A DNA stretch of 64,000 bases from Orientallactaga sibirica (GCA_036365145.1 JAEOAD010000005.1:5499001-5563000); one strand, 5' to 3'; counted from the first letter of the stretch, positions 1 through 11,239 are shown. The notes: a model not told the origin generated them from the letters alone. Program-made: numbers and translations.

Positions 1-19
1 GCACCACCACGCCCAGCCT
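1..19 (-). mobile_element. B1-type SINE, 5' head only (cut by window edge)
   Basis: The first bases, CACCACGCCCAGCCT, are the reverse complement of a B1 head. The rest lies outside the window. Confidence 0.7.
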
Positions 20-358
20 GCAAGATTATTTTGTAAGCAGTCCTGTGTGACAAGCATTACTGCATAAATGTGGAGAATGGACTGAGTGTAACTAAAGACA
101 TCAATATTTGAACCATGCCAAGAAACCAAGAATAGAAGAAATTAGGTCAGTGAAGCTTTGTCGCCAGCCCTTTCTATTCAGCCAACAGCGTGGAGAACTC
201 GTGAACACAGCCCCACATGGTCTGACTGGCAAAGCCCAGCACCTGTTGAGCCATCAACATGGGGAGGCTAAGCAGCTCTCTACGGTGCCTCCTGAAGATT
301 GAACAGGAACACTCATGGGCTCTTTTTATATAGAGGCTGAATCCATCAACATTGTATC

Positions 359-576
359 TTTTTATTTTTATTATTTATTTATTTATTTATTTGAGAGAGA
401 GAGGTAAAGAGGCAGATAAAGAATGGGCACACCAAGGCCTCTAGCTGCTAAAAATGAACTCCAGGTACAAGCACCAACTTGTGCATCTGACTTACGTGGG
501 TCCTGGGGAATCGAACCTGGGGGTCCTTTTGTTTTGTAGGCAAGCACCTCAACCACTAAGCCATCCCTCCAGCCCG
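359..576 (-). mobile_element. DIP-type SINE
   Basis: An ATTT-repeat tail, a GA-rich stretch, and then the B-box and A-box complements ending CCATCCCTCCAGCCC mark a near full-length copy on the minus strand. Confidence 0.85.
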
Positions 577-584
577 ACACTGTA

Positions 585-842
585 TCTTTTTTTTTTTTTT
601 TTTTTGGAGAGAGATACAGAGAGAGACAGAGAGAAAGGGAGAGGAAGACAGATAGAGATGGGCGTGCCAGCAGCCTCTCAGCTGCTGTGAACGAAATCCA
701 GATGCGTGCTCCCCCTTGTGGTCAAGTGCGGCATTGAGCCCTTGCGTCACTGCATCTGGCTAAACGTGGGACCTGGAGATTGGAACCAGGTTCTTAGACT
801 TAGGAGGCAGGTGCCTTAACTGCTAAGCCATCTCTCCAGCCC
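585..842 (-). mobile_element. DIP-type SINE, long subfamily, with target-site duplication
   Basis: This minus-strand copy carries the extra block (GTGCGGCATTGAGCCCTTGC region) seen in four other copies of the window. It is flanked by CGACACTGTATCTTTT before and CGACACTATCTTTT after, so it inserted beside the preceding DIP copy. Confidence 0.8.
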
Positions 843-1051
843 CCGACACTATCTTTTAAGTGACCAATGCTTTTCTTCATTTTCCAACTATGGGATCCAT
901 TTTATCGGGGAGGGAGAGGTCTACTTAGGACTCCCTATATTTATGTGACTAGTGCACACCAAGTCCTGTGGATGATTTCTAAGTATCTGTCCTTTTTGAT
1001 TTGATAGGTCTCCGGTGAGAGAAAATTCAGTCATTAAACAACTTAACTTGT

Positions 1052-1222
1052 AGCCGGGCGTGGTGGCGCATGCCTTTAATCCCAGCACTTGGGAGGCAGA
1101 GGTAGGAGGGTCGCCATGAGTTCAAGGCCACCCTGAGACTATGTAGTGAATTCCAGGTCAGCCTGGGCTAGAGCGAGACCCTACCTCAAAACCAACAACA
1201 ACAACAACAACAACAACAAACA
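1052..1222 (+). mobile_element. B1-type SINE
   Basis: Full-length head to tail (GCCGGGCGTGGTGGCGCATG to CCCTACCTC) with a (CAA)n 3' end. Confidence 0.9.
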
Positions 1223-1509
1223 AGTTAACTTTTCCAACCCATGACAAGCTTTATGGGGAGCCCACTTTGTTAGATTCAGTAACATAGACTGTAACTGTAA
1301 GGACATGAGACAAACACTACATCACAAAATAAGGGTTGCCCCTGTCCCTGTTTTACACACACACACACACACCCCTTCACAACAAGAGTCTCAACAAACC
1401 TCAAACAGCTGTGTTGTGACAACGCCGTCCTCAGAGCTTGCTGTGTGCCGGGTTATCCTCACCTCTCCATCTCTCTGCCACTGATGTTGGCTTAAATTAT
1501 TGATTTATG

Positions 1510-1625
1510 AACCAGCCTTGGTGCCACATGAATGGAACCCAGCACTATGGAGGCTGTGGCAGGAGGATCATGAGTTTAAGGCCAGCCTGGGCACATAATG
1601 AAGCCCTGTCTCAAAAGACAAAACA
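1510..1625 (+). mobile_element. Old, diverged B1-like SINE
   Basis: Weak B1 landmarks (CCCAGCACTATGGAGGC, AAGGCCAGCCTGGGC, CCCTGTCTC) in the correct order. The head is degraded. The 290 bases before it hold only a short CA run and no gene. Confidence 0.6.
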
Positions 1626-1626
1626 A

Positions 1627-1845
1627 GGCCTGGAGAGATGGCTTAGAGGTTAAGGCGCTTGCCTGCAAGGCCAAAGGACCCAGGTTTGATTTCCTCAGGA
1701 CCCAGGACCCACATAAGCCAGACACACAAGGTGGCACATGAGTCTGGAGGCCCTGATGTGCCCATTCTCTCCTCCTCCTCTCTCCTCCTCCTTCTTCTTC
1801 TTTCACTCTCAAATGAATAAATAAAAATAAAATATTTGAAAAAGA
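1627..1845 (+). mobile_element. DIP-type SINE
   Basis: Complete copy; its CT stretch is expanded to CTCCTC/CTTCTT before the AATAAATAAA tail. Confidence 0.85.
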
Positions 1846-2117
1846 AGACGAAACAAGAATATGGGTGAGTCTGTCTGTTGAGCATCTCTCTGTAAACCCA
1901 GAGTCATTATAATTGGGGTGCTGAACCTCTCAAAGTCAGCAAGCCCTCTTGCTTTAGCCCTTCCCCATTCCAGGTGCAGGACAAAGAGGACCCAGGGAAG
2001 GAGACTTCTCCATCTTTCTTCTCTTTGTCCTTGGGCTCTGGAAGAGCACCTGAGACCAGAAGATATATTAATTGATGGAGAAAAACAATTCATTCCGGAA
2101 ACATGAATAACAACCTT

Positions 2118-2349
2118 GGGCAGGAGAGATGGCTTAGTGGTTAAGGCACTTGCCTGCAAAGCCAAAGGACCCAGGTTCGATTCCTCAGGACCCACGCAAG
2201 CCAGATGCACAAATGGGCACATATGTCTGGAGTTCCTTTGCAGTGGCTGGAAGCCCTAGTGCGCCCATTCTCTGTTTCTCTCTCTCTCTCTCTCTCTCCC
2301 TCTTTCCCTTTCTCAAATAAATAAATAAATAAAATAAATAAAATAAAAG
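2118..2349 (+). mobile_element. DIP-type SINE
   Basis: Complete copy with intact B box, a (CT)n block and an AAATA tail. The 270 bases between this and the previous copy are unique sequence without a convincing frame. Confidence 0.88.
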
Positions 2350-2355
2350 AATAAC

Positions 2356-2532
2356 AACCTTATGCAGGGCATGGTGGCACATGCCTTTAATCCCAACACT
2401 TGGGAGGCAGAGGTAGGAAAATCGCCATGAGTTCAAGGCCACCCTGAGACTCCATAGTGAATTCCAAGTCAGCCTGGACTAGAGTGACTCTACCTTATAA
2501 GAACCAAAACAACAACAATAATAACAACAAAG
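2356..2532 (+). mobile_element. B1-type SINE
   Basis: Complete copy with an irregular CAACAATAATAAC tail, placed directly behind a DIP tail. Confidence 0.88.
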
Positions 2533-3240
2533 CGAATAAAACCTTTACACATGAGGGGCTGCAGGGTCTTGCACATGATTTCATCTTCCCTTACCAATTT
2601 TCTCTAACAACACTGTAGCAGCAAGCATTAGCACTGGTACTGAAGCCTACTGAGTTGTAAGGAAACAGAGGCTCAAAGAGATGGTTCATATACAGTGGCT
2701 GGAAAGACAGAAAAACAGATGATAGAGAACCTGGTGCTCTCTCAGCCTCCCTGCAGCCTGAGGTGAGGGGGAGGGCAGGGAACTCTTTGGACCTGTGCCA
2801 GGTTGACAGAACAGGAAAGGAGTGTGTGTCCCCACACATAAGTAATGTGACCTCTCCAGGTCCCTACGTATGAGAAATAATTACAGTGAAAGGAACTTGT
2901 GATTTTTATGTTATGCTTTCTCATCATCAGAGCTTGTGTGCAGTGGAAGTTTCCTTAGGGACATCTGGATGACAAGGCAGGGTCACAGAATCACAAAGGC
3001 CAGGCCTGGTCATAAGTTCCACAAGACCCACAGCTTAACAGTGCTCCCCGGAGGGACCTTCTGGGGAGGCCAGAATCCCAGCGATGAGCTCTGCTCTTGG
3101 AGGGGCCAGCTGCTCCCTCCCACCAAAGGCCTCTGCTGAAGTTGGTACAGCCCCAGTCAAGGTCCCATGGACTCTAGAGGAACACAGTGATGTCCCACGG
3201 GCAGCACAGAGGCTTGATGGTCTGCTAAATTGTCTGCAGG
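2533..3240. other. Unique sequence, no gene seen
   Basis: About 700 bases without a recognisable repeat. Short frames on both strands overlap each other, have no family resemblance and no splice context. I see nothing functional that I could name. Confidence 0.5.
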
Positions 3241-3452
3241 TGGGCTGGAGAGATAGCTTAGCGGTTAAGGCACATGCCTGTGAAGCCTAAGGACCCCAGT
3301 TCTATTCTCCAGGTCCCACATAAGCCAGATGCACAAGGGGGCGCACACGCCTGGAGTTCGTTTGCAGTGGCTAGAGGCCCTGGTGTGCCCATTCTCACTC
3401 TCCCTCTCTCCCTTTTCCCTCTCTCTGTCTCAAATAAATAAATAATAAATTA
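3241..3452 (+). mobile_element. DIP-type SINE
   Basis: Complete copy from GGGCTGGAGAGATAGCTTAG to AAATAAATAAATAATAAA. Confidence 0.88.
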
Positions 3453-3690
3453 TCTGCAGATGATGGGTTGGGGGTCTCCTTTCTAATCATCCTTACGGCA
3501 GATGAAGACCAAGCTCACTCCAAGTTACCTCTGTCCAAAGAGAGCTGCTTCTGCCTTCATAAAAGTCCTGTGAGACTTTTGCTCTAAGTAGAAACACAAA
3601 CCAAAAAGAACTTATACGTGCACACTTTAAATCTTACCAGGTAAAACTGGGGTTATTTGAAAGCATCATTTAAAAAAATAATAATATACA

Positions 3691-3848
3691 AAGCTGGGTG
3701 TGGTGGCACATGCCTTTAATCCCAGCACTCAAGAGGCAGAGGTAGGAGGATCCCTGTGAGTTCAAGGCCACCCTGAGACTATATAGTGAATTCCAGGTCA
3801 GCCTGAGCTAAAGTGAGACCAAAAACCAATAAATAAATAAATAATAAT
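3691..3848 (+). mobile_element. B1-type SINE
   Basis: Complete copy with small deletions near the 3' end and an (AAAT)n tail. Confidence 0.85.
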
Positions 3849-3935
3849 GAACTAATAATAATATACATGTATGTTAGCAGAATAATACATGTGGTCTTTT
3901 CTAAGAAAACTCCATTTACTATTTAACAGTAATCA

Positions 3936-4136
3936 AGGAGTACAGAGATGGCTCAGCAGTTAAAGGCGCTAGCTTGCAAAACCTGCCAGCCTGGGGTCAG
4001 GTCCCCAGTACCTACATAAAGCCAGATGTACAAAGTGGCACATGCAAATCTGGAGCCAAAGGCCCTGGTGTGCCCATTCATTTGCATTCTCATCCCCTCT
4101 CTCTCTGATTGCAAGTAAATAATTAATAATTTTTTT
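3936..4136 (+). mobile_element. DIP-type SINE, diverged
   Basis: Older copy of the ACATAAAGCC/TTGCAAGTAAAT subtype; its first bases are mutated to GGAGTACAGAGATGG. Confidence 0.75.
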
Positions 4137-4251
4137 AAAGTTATTGATGTTAAGTGAAAACCAGAAGTTTATTTATTTATTTTTTTTTACTGAACTGATA
4201 ACTTATTTAACTAGAACTCACTAGAACTCTATCAGACCAAGAAACCACCTC

Positions 4252-4432
4252 TGGCCCAGCGTGGTGGTGCACACCTTTAATCCCAGCGCTTGGGAGGCTG
4301 AGGTAGGAGGATTGCCCTAAATTTGAGGCCAGCCTGAGATGAATTCCAGGTCAGCCTGGGCTAGAGCAAGACCCTACCTCAAAAAAACAAAAACAAAAGA
4401 AAAAAAGAAGAGAAGAGGAGGAGGAAGAAGAA
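4252..4432 (+). mobile_element. B1-type SINE
   Basis: Moderately diverged copy with a deletion around GAGACTACATAG and a purine-rich tail (GAAGAGGAGGAAG). Confidence 0.82.
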
Positions 4433-4730
4433 ACCACCTCTCATAAGAAAGACAACATTATAAACTCTGTGGGGATAATTCAACAAGTATTTTTAAATTA
4501 AAAAAGACCCCAGCACTTTTGTTGATGAACATAAAATAAGACCCAAATAAATGGAGAAGTAAATTTTGTTTTCTTACAGATAACATATTTATTTAATTTA
4601 TTAAGTCAGAGCTCTTTCTGAATTTATCTGTCAGTCTAATGGAGTCTCGGTCAGAATTCCAGCAATTTGGGTTTCCTTTTGAACCTAGGACCAATGATTT
4701 TTAAGTTCACAGGAGAAAAGCTGAGAACAA
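4433..4730. other. AT-rich unique sequence
   Basis: Roughly 300 bases of AT-rich DNA; no repeat family or frame recognised. Confidence 0.4.
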
Positions 4731-4938
4731 TGGAGCTAGAGAAATGGTTCAGTGGTTAAAGGTGCTTGCTTGCAAAGTCTGCCAGCCCAGGTTTGATTCC
4801 CCAGCATCCACATGAAGCCAGATTCACAACGTGGCACAAACACCTGGAGTTTGTTTGCAATAAGAACAGGCCCTGGCACGCCCATGCTCACTCATTTCTG
4901 TTTATAAATAAATAATAAACAAGCAAATAAATAAAAGA
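4731..4938 (+). mobile_element. DIP-type SINE
   Basis: ACATGAAGCC-subtype copy in which the CT block is nearly lost before AAATAAATAATAAA. Confidence 0.78.
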
Positions 4939-5220
4939 GTAATGTGATGAAGTCCAGCAAGGGCCTTACCCATCAACAGTAAGCTACAGAGCAAAGGGCT
5001 CAAGGAGAGACGAGGCTGGACACGGCCAGAGAAAGGTACTGCACCTCGACAGGAACCAAGAAAATGAAACAGAAATACTACTGCCATCAGATTACAAAGG
5101 AAAACAGCTGATAAAATCAAGAACTAGCAAAGATAAGGCACGATGGGAAATTTGTACAGCATTGGCAGGCATGTAAACTGTTGTCACTTTAAGGAAAAAG
5201 AGCATGTGAAAAACAACTAA

Positions 5221-5432
5221 AGGGCTGGAGAGACGGCCCAGCACTTAGGACGCTTGCTTGCAAAGCTTGATGGCCTGGGCTTGATTCCCCAGTAGCCATG
5301 TAAAGCCAGATGTACAAGGTGGTATGGGCATCTGGAGTTCATTTGCAGTGGCTGAAGGACATGTTGTGCTCATTATTTCTCTCTCCCTCTCTTTTTCTGC
5401 TTGCAAAAATAAGTAAATAAATAAATAAAAAT
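5221..5432 (+). mobile_element. DIP-type SINE
   Basis: Copy with the TTTTTCTGCTTGCAAAAATA 3' end that marks the 'TGCTTGCAA' tail subtype. Confidence 0.83.
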
Positions 5433-5436
5433 ATTT

Positions 5437-5660
5437 AGCGTGGCATTTAATCTCAGGACTTGGGGGGTTGGGGTAGGGGGATCTCTGTGAGTTCAAGGCC
5501 AGTCTAAGACTGATTCCAGGTCAGCCTGGGCTAGAGCAAGACTGTATAAATAAAATAAAATAAAATAAAATAAAATAAAATAAAATAAAATAAAATAAAA
5601 TAAATAAAGTAAAACAAAATAAAATAAAATAAAGTAAAATAAAATAAAATAAAATAAACA
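5437..5660 (+). mobile_element. Truncated B1-type SINE with (AAAAT)n tail expansion
   Basis: The B1 body (to about 5545) lacks part of its head. It runs into roughly 115 bases of AAAAT pentamers with a few AAAGT and AAACA interruptions. Confidence 0.8.
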
Positions 5661-5677
5661 AAGAAAAAAGAATCAGA

Positions 5678-5854
5678 GCTGGTGAGATGGCTCAGCAGTT
5701 AAGGTGCTTGTCTTCAAAGCCTAATCACCTGGGTTTGATTGCCCAGTACCCACATAAAGCCAGAAGCATAAAGTGACACATGCATCTGGAGTTGACTTGC
5801 AGTGGCTGGAGGTCCTGAAGCACCCACTCACACACACTCTCTCTCTCTCTGCTA

Positions 5855-5897
<43 letters not shown>

Positions 5898-5908
5898 ACA
5901 AACAAACA
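5678..5908 (+). mobile_element. DIP-type SINE with (AAAT)n tail
   Basis: DIP copy whose tail has grown to about a dozen AAAT units plus AAAC units. Confidence 0.83.
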
Positions 5909-5918
5909 AATCAATCTG

Positions 5919-6160
5919 GGCTGGAGAGATTGCTTAGCAATGAAGGCGCTTGCCTGAAAAGCTTAAGAACTCATGTTTGAATCTCCACGTCCCACACAGC
6001 CAGATACAGTGATGTAAGAGTGCAATGTTGCACATGCACACAAGAGGGTGCATGAGCCTGGAGTTCATTGGCAGCAGCTGAAGGCCCTGGCGCACCCATT
6101 CTCTCTCTCTGCCTCTTTCTTGTTCTCAAAATAAATAATGTTAAACAAATAAAAATAAAT
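5919..6160 (+). mobile_element. DIP-type SINE, long subfamily
   Basis: Contains the extra block CAGTGATGTAAGAGTGCAAT plus TGTTGCACATGCACAC, absent from ordinary copies, and the GGCAGCAGCTGA variant downstream. Confidence 0.82.
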
Positions 6161-6177
6161 ACTGTAAAAAAAAAAAA

Positions 6178-6425
6178 TCAACGGAGGATCACTGTAGTTC
6201 AAGGCCATCCTGAGACTACATAGTGACCCTAACTTGAAAAAAAAAATTTTTTTTTTTTTATAAAAAGAAACATTTGGGCTGGAGGAATGGCTTAGTAGTT
6301 AAGGTGCTTGCCTGCAAAGCCAGAGGACCCAAGTTCGATTCCCCAGAACCCACGTAAGCTAGATGCACAATGTGGTGCATGCGCCTGGAGTTCATCTGCA
6401 GTGGCTGGAGGCCCTGGCATTAAAA
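6178..6425 (+). mobile_element. B1 fragment followed by 3'-truncated DIP
   Basis: A B1 3' part (to about 6262) is followed at 6275 by a DIP copy that stops at GAGGCCCTGGCATT, without its CT block or tail. Confidence 0.72.
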
Positions 6426-6638
6426 TAAAGTTGAGAATGGTGTTAACAGTGAGGAATCCCAACACTTGGAGAGGCCAAGCAGGACTGTGAACTTGTTGTA
6501 TGTACAGGATTAAAACACAGTGAAAGCAGAGCAAAACCAAACAAGTGTTGTAGCCTCTGGTAAGATGTCTGTGCTCTGGTAACTAACTCCCCACCCATGC
6601 ACACAAACAACCCTAATTCAACTCAGTGGTTCTTACAC

Positions 6639-6652
6639 TGTGCGCGCGCGCA

Positions 6653-6686
<34 letters not shown>
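6639..6686. repeat. (CG)n/(CA)n alternating purine-pyrimidine tract
   Basis: 48 bases of unbroken purine-pyrimidine alternation: GTGCGCGCGCGCACGCGCAC followed by CA dinucleotides. This is the type of sequence able to adopt Z-DNA. Confidence 0.85.
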
Positions 6687-6688
<2 letters not shown>

Positions 6689-6849
6689 ACACCCAAGTAG
6701 TAGAGGCACTAGTGGGAAACAGGACAGAAGCCAAGAGACCACGGGAGGAGATTAAGATACATTGTATACATGTACAAAATTTGTCAATAAGTAAAACTTT
6801 AAAAATTCAGAAGACAAAAGGTGTAATTAGTTTAATGGATGTAATAAAG

Positions 6850-7034
6850 GGGCTGGAGCGATGGCTCAGTGGTTAAGGCACTTGCCTGCAAAACCGAAGG
6901 ACTCAGGTTCAACTCCCCAGTACCAGGTGGTGCATGTGTCTGGAGTTCGTTTGCAGTGTTTAGAGGCCCTGGCGTGCCTATTCCCTCTATCTTTCTTTCT
7001 CTCCCTCTCTAAATAAATAAATAAAATATTTTTT
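6850..7034 (+). mobile_element. DIP-type SINE
   Basis: Copy with an internal deletion that removes the ACATAAGCCAGATGCACA part. Confidence 0.82.
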
Positions 7035-7945
7035 AAAAATGTAAAAAATACAACAAAACAAAAAAGGATTAAAATTCAAAGTGTACTTGTACTAACTCTT
7101 GGATCCAGGAATCCCCCTTTAGAAATCTATCTAAATGAAAGCACTAGGGCAGAAGGACACCATCAAGATTGCTTCTTGAAAGCCATGTTTGGATGGTAGA
7201 CAGTGGACTGTGCCCTGGCATGGGAAAACGCCATGAAGCTCAATATACCGAAGCAGAAGGAAGCCCACGAGACAGGGTTAAGCAGGCGTAAGAAAAGATT
7301 CTAGGATGTGTACAGTTATCATATGAGCCGGGTGACCTAGGCCAAGCTGTTTTAGAAGACACACCTGTATTGTTTTCTTTACTACAAAAAGCAGGTGATA
7401 CTTTCACTGGCTTGACTGAGGGAAAAAAAAGTGCCGCCACCCATCAAGGCACACGAAGTCTATGAAATGCCTACTTCTCAAGGGTACAAAGGCACCCATG
7501 ACCCTCCCTCAAGCCACTCTTTAAGGGATCACCCAGGATGGCATCTCTATCGAGTCCTCCCTGTTCACACACACTTGCACAGCGCCGGTTTCTGACAGTC
7601 TTGAACACCAGGCTGGATGCTAGATGCTGTGTGCTGGCCAAAAGCCACATGCCAGGCTTCCTAACCTAGAGCTCTGGACATGAGAACAGAGGACGTGTCT
7701 CTGCTTTCTTGCCCTGCGGCTGCTTGTTTAAGGCCCCCGGGCTCTGTTTTTCTCCTTTCTGCCAATAGTATCCAAGCCATGATTTGTCTACAAACAGGGA
7801 AAGCAATTATACCACCGTTTTTTAGAGCACACAGGCACAGAAAGCCTCCGAAGGGTGGGTCAGCGGAGGCTTTCTGTGGTCCTAGAGACCTCCCTCAGTG
7901 GACGCTCAGTGCTGTCTTTGTGGAAAGTGTGAAAGACCACGAGTG
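7035..7945. other. Unique sequence, no gene seen
   Basis: About 900 bases without an obvious repeat. A 98-codon open frame begins at 7680, but I recognise no domain, and base use does not separate it from its surroundings. Treated as chance. Confidence 0.45.
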
Positions 7946-8125
7946 CTGTGGGTTGGCAGCCTGGCCTACACGGTGAGTTGCAGGCTGGCCTGGGCTACAG
8001 AGTGACACCCTGTTTGTAATCTGTAATCTGCCTCAGGAGGTAGGGGCAGGAGACTTGATAGTAAGACGTTCTTCCTGTCTCTCCCAAGTACTGGGATTAC
8101 AGGGATGTACCATGGTAGCCAGCCT
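7946..8125. mobile_element. Old B1-like fragments in opposite orientation
   Basis: A plus-strand tail (GCAGGCTGGCCTGGGCTACA, near 7980) is followed by a minus-strand head (CCAAGTACTGGGATTACAGG, near 8087). Both are much more diverged than the main B1 set. Confidence 0.5.
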
Positions 8126-8391
8126 GAACATGTCTTTCTGTCTCTAGCAAACCTCAGAATTAGGGGTCCAGTTACTGACTAATGAATTGCCTTGTAGAAC
8201 AATAGGAAGGAAAGACTCAGGAGTGAAGGTGGAGAGGCTAAAGGAAATGGAATGATCAGCCCGTGGGCAGAAGAATTAGACAAGCCCCACAGGTAGATTA
8301 TAGTTCTAACTGACCAACATGAGCAGAAAGTGGATCTTTAAAGCCAAGTCTGTGCAATGTGACTCCAGTGGCCATGCAAACAGAATTATAA

Positions 8392-8812
8392 GGAGTTGGA
8401 GAAATGGCTCAGCAGTTAAAGGCGCTTGCTTGTGAAGCCTAATGGGGTGGGTTCAGTTCCCCCGAACCTACATAAATAAAGCCAGATCACAGAGTGGTGC
8501 ATGTGTCTGGAGTTTGTTTACAGTGGCAGGAGGCCCTGGTACACCCATTTGTTCATATGTTCATTCATTCGTCTCTCTCTTAAATATATGTATTAAAAAA
8601 GAATTGTTTAGGGCTGGAGGGATGGCTTAGCAGCTAAGGTGTTTGCCTGCAAAGCCAAAGGACCCCAGTTAGATTCTCCAGAACTCACCTAAGCCAGATG
8701 TACAAGGGGGCACACACATCTAGAGTTAGTTTACAATGGCTGGAGGCCTTGGCGTGGCCATTCTCTTGCTTTCTGCCTCTTTCTCTCAAATAAATAAATA
8801 AATAAATTTTAA
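8392..8812 (+). mobile_element. Two DIP-type SINEs in tandem order
   Basis: One copy ends near 8596, the next starts at 8609 (TTAGGGCTGGAGGGATGG). They differ at many positions, so they are independent insertions. Confidence 0.83.
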
Positions 8813-8949
8813 AAATAGTGTTTTTTTTTTTTTAAAAAGAATTGTTTAAGAAAGTTTTACATATCCAGATACATGTACAATGTCAGTGGGTTGTTCTGGT
8901 GTGCCCATATTTCAACTAATTTGGCATTATATATATATAAACAGCATTT

Positions 8950-9062
8950 AGGCCAGGCATGCCACCCTGAGACTACAGAGTGAATTCCAGGTCAGCCTGA
9001 GCTAGAGTGAGACCTTACCTCAAAAAAAAAAAAAAAAAAAAAAAAAAAAGAAGAAGAAGAAG
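8950..9062 (+). mobile_element. B1-type SINE with internal deletion
   Basis: The head GGCCAGGCATG joins directly to CCACCCTGAGACTACAGAGT, losing about 70 internal bases. The tail is a 25-nt A run followed by GAA units. Confidence 0.8.
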
Positions 9063-9117
9063 ATGGAAGTACATCAAACACAGAAAATATGACAAGCTAT
9101 TGACTACCTACTTTCTT

Positions 9118-9335
9118 TTTTTAAAAGATTTGTTTTTATTTATTTATTAGAGACAGGGAGAAGGAAAGAAAGAGAAAGAGAGAGAGAGAATGGGTGTGTC
9201 AGGGCCTCTAGCCACTGCAAATGAGTTCCATGTGCCACCACATGTATCTGGCTTACGTGGGACCTGGAGAATGGAACCTGGGTCCTTAGGCTTCACAGGC
9301 AAACACCTTAACCACTGAGCCATCTCTCCAGTCCT
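9118..9335 (-). mobile_element. DIP-type SINE
   Basis: Complete minus-strand copy from a T-rich tail to CCATCTCTCCAGTCC. Confidence 0.87.
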
Positions 9336-10600
9336 GATCACCTACTTTCTAATCCTCGCAAACACACATGGAATTACACTTGTCCCATGCAACTGTTACA
9401 TGTCTCCTTGGCTGATGAACAAATTGATGAATTCAAAGACAAAAATACTGATGGGGGAAAAACAGGAAGTCCCAACTTGGAAAAACACTCAATCCACCTT
9501 CGAGGCAAGCCACGGAAAGATTAGACAAGCTAAGTATTGTTGACATTGGCTGCAAACTTCTAAAAGGGATAAAACCTTAAAATACATCTGGAATGAAACC
9601 AATTCACCTATCCACTGGTTCTTTTTCTATTCTCTCTCAAAGGAAATGCTAAGTAGAAGTCTAAAATTATTTTCACCTCCACCCCTAACAGGGACTTGTA
9701 TTTAGATGTCTCTGTTTACACATATCTTTCTCTTTATGCACAGGAGTCTGACTGGGAACTTTTCAGACGTTATTTCATTTGAGCCTTCTGAAACCCCAGC
9801 AAGACAGTCTTACTCTAAGCAGAGAGAGAGAGAGAGAGAGAGAGAGGGATTGGAACTCAGAGGGAAAATTATTCCCAATGGCCAGAAATCTGCTTAAGAG
9901 GATTGGGACTTGGGTCTGTGGTCATCAGATTTACATGAGTTTCCTGTACACTGACTGTGTTACCTTAACCACACAACTTACCCTCTCTGAGATCCGATGC
10001 CCTCAGTAAAATAGGAATGCTTCTCAAATCTGTCTCACATAGAGCAGAGTTTAGAGTTCACGGAGATGAAGGAGCCATGGATAGAAACCATCAACCCTCT
10101 TAGTTTCCCTCAAGCAACAACAGTGGAGACTGGATAGTTGGGAGGGGTGAGCCCTAAAACCCTAAGCCACACAGGTACCCCAAATCCCCCAGTGGAAGTC
10201 AAGCATGCAGTTATGGCTCAGAACACACTGAACAGCGGTTATGAAGACCTGTATGTGGCATATCTAAAAACCTTTTGGGCTTGGGAGGGCGCAGAGGAGG
10301 AGGAGCTGTGGTGTCTGGACAAAAGTCCTGTGCCCCAAGCAGGAGAGACTACTTTCGATGTGACAGGCAAGAGGAACGATGGCAAGCCCGGGGGTGCTTG
10401 GGTGTGGAAACTGCCCTGGTGAGCATGTACGCTGTCATAGATCCAGGGCCCACGTGGGTGCAGGGCAAGGAGAATGGAGCCAATACACAATGTGATGAAG
10501 AAAGAGACTGTTTCTTGTCTGTCTCCAGCATTCATCGCCCCTGCGCATTACCCTCCATTCCACATGGAGGTTCTCAATGCACACTGATTAAGGAGCGAGG
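9336..10600. other. Unique sequence with a short (GA)n
   Basis: About 1.26 kb free of recent SINEs. It holds a GA run near 9822-9848 and a 94-codon frame at 10138-10422 with no recognisable domain and competing frames on both strands. No gene called. Confidence 0.45.
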
Positions 10601-10602
10601 AG

Positions 10603-10830
10603 ACAGGAGATGGACCAGTTGGTAAAGTGCTTATTGTGCAAGCATAAGGACCTGAGTTCAAGTCCCCAGAACCCACATAAATGCCAGGCTTGGTGGCATT
10701 TGTCTGTAATTTCAGTGCTCAACAGGAAGAGACACATAGAGCTGTGGGGTAAGCTGACTACTTAGTCCAGCTGAATCGGCAAGCTCTAGGACCAGGCAGA
10801 GACCCTGACTCAAGTTTTTTTTTTTTTTTT
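10603..10830 (+). mobile_element. B4/RSINE-like composite SINE, 5' part
   Basis: A tRNA/ID-like head (AGTTGGTAAAGTGCTTATTG) runs into a B1-like second half (GCCAGGCTTGGTGGCATTTG). The 3' part reappears at 11240 after two younger insertions. Confidence 0.65.
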
Positions 10831-10847
10831 AAAAAAAAGCATAGAGC

Positions 10848-11056
10848 CGGGCATGGAGAGATAGCTTAGCAGTTAAGGCTCTTGCTGGCAAAGCCTAAGG
10901 ACCCAGGTTCGATTCTCCAGGTCCCACGTAAGCCAGATGCACATGGTGGCACATGCATCTGGAGTTCGTTTGCAGTGACTAGAGGCCCTGGTATGCCCAT
11001 TCTCTGTCTCTCTCACTTTCTCTCTGTCTCCAATAAATTTAAAAAAAAAAAAAAAG
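10848..11056 (+). mobile_element. DIP-type SINE inserted in B4
   Basis: Complete copy. GCATAGAG or a close variant recurs before and after this copy and after the next B1, as expected of target duplications. Confidence 0.83.
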
Positions 11057-11063
11057 GGCGTAG

Positions 11064-11234
11064 AGCTGGGCATGGAGATGCAGACCTTCAATCCCAGCAC
11101 TTGGGAGGCAGAGGTAGGACCATTGCTGTGAGTTTGAGACCAGCCTGAGACTACATAGTGAATTCCAGGTCAGCCTGAGCTAGAGTGAGACCCTACCTTG
11201 AAAAACCAACCATCAATCAATCAATCAATGAATC
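11064..11234 (+). mobile_element. B1-type SINE inserted in B4
   Basis: Complete copy with an (ATCA)n-like tail, sitting between the DIP insertion and the B4 3' end. Confidence 0.85.
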
Positions 11235-11239
11235 AACCA

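Noticed and set aside
1627..1700. A/B-box sequences of DIP heads as functional tRNA genes
   Set aside because: They lack a complete cloverleaf and lie at the start of SINEs with CT blocks and A-rich tails.
6241..6260. A run followed by T run as a hairpin terminator
   Set aside because: Bacterial terminator logic does not apply; it is a B1 tail meeting a DIP-side T run.
10138..10625. 94- and 116-codon plus-strand frames
   Set aside because: They overlap each other and a 98-codon minus-strand frame; no domain or splice site context recognised.
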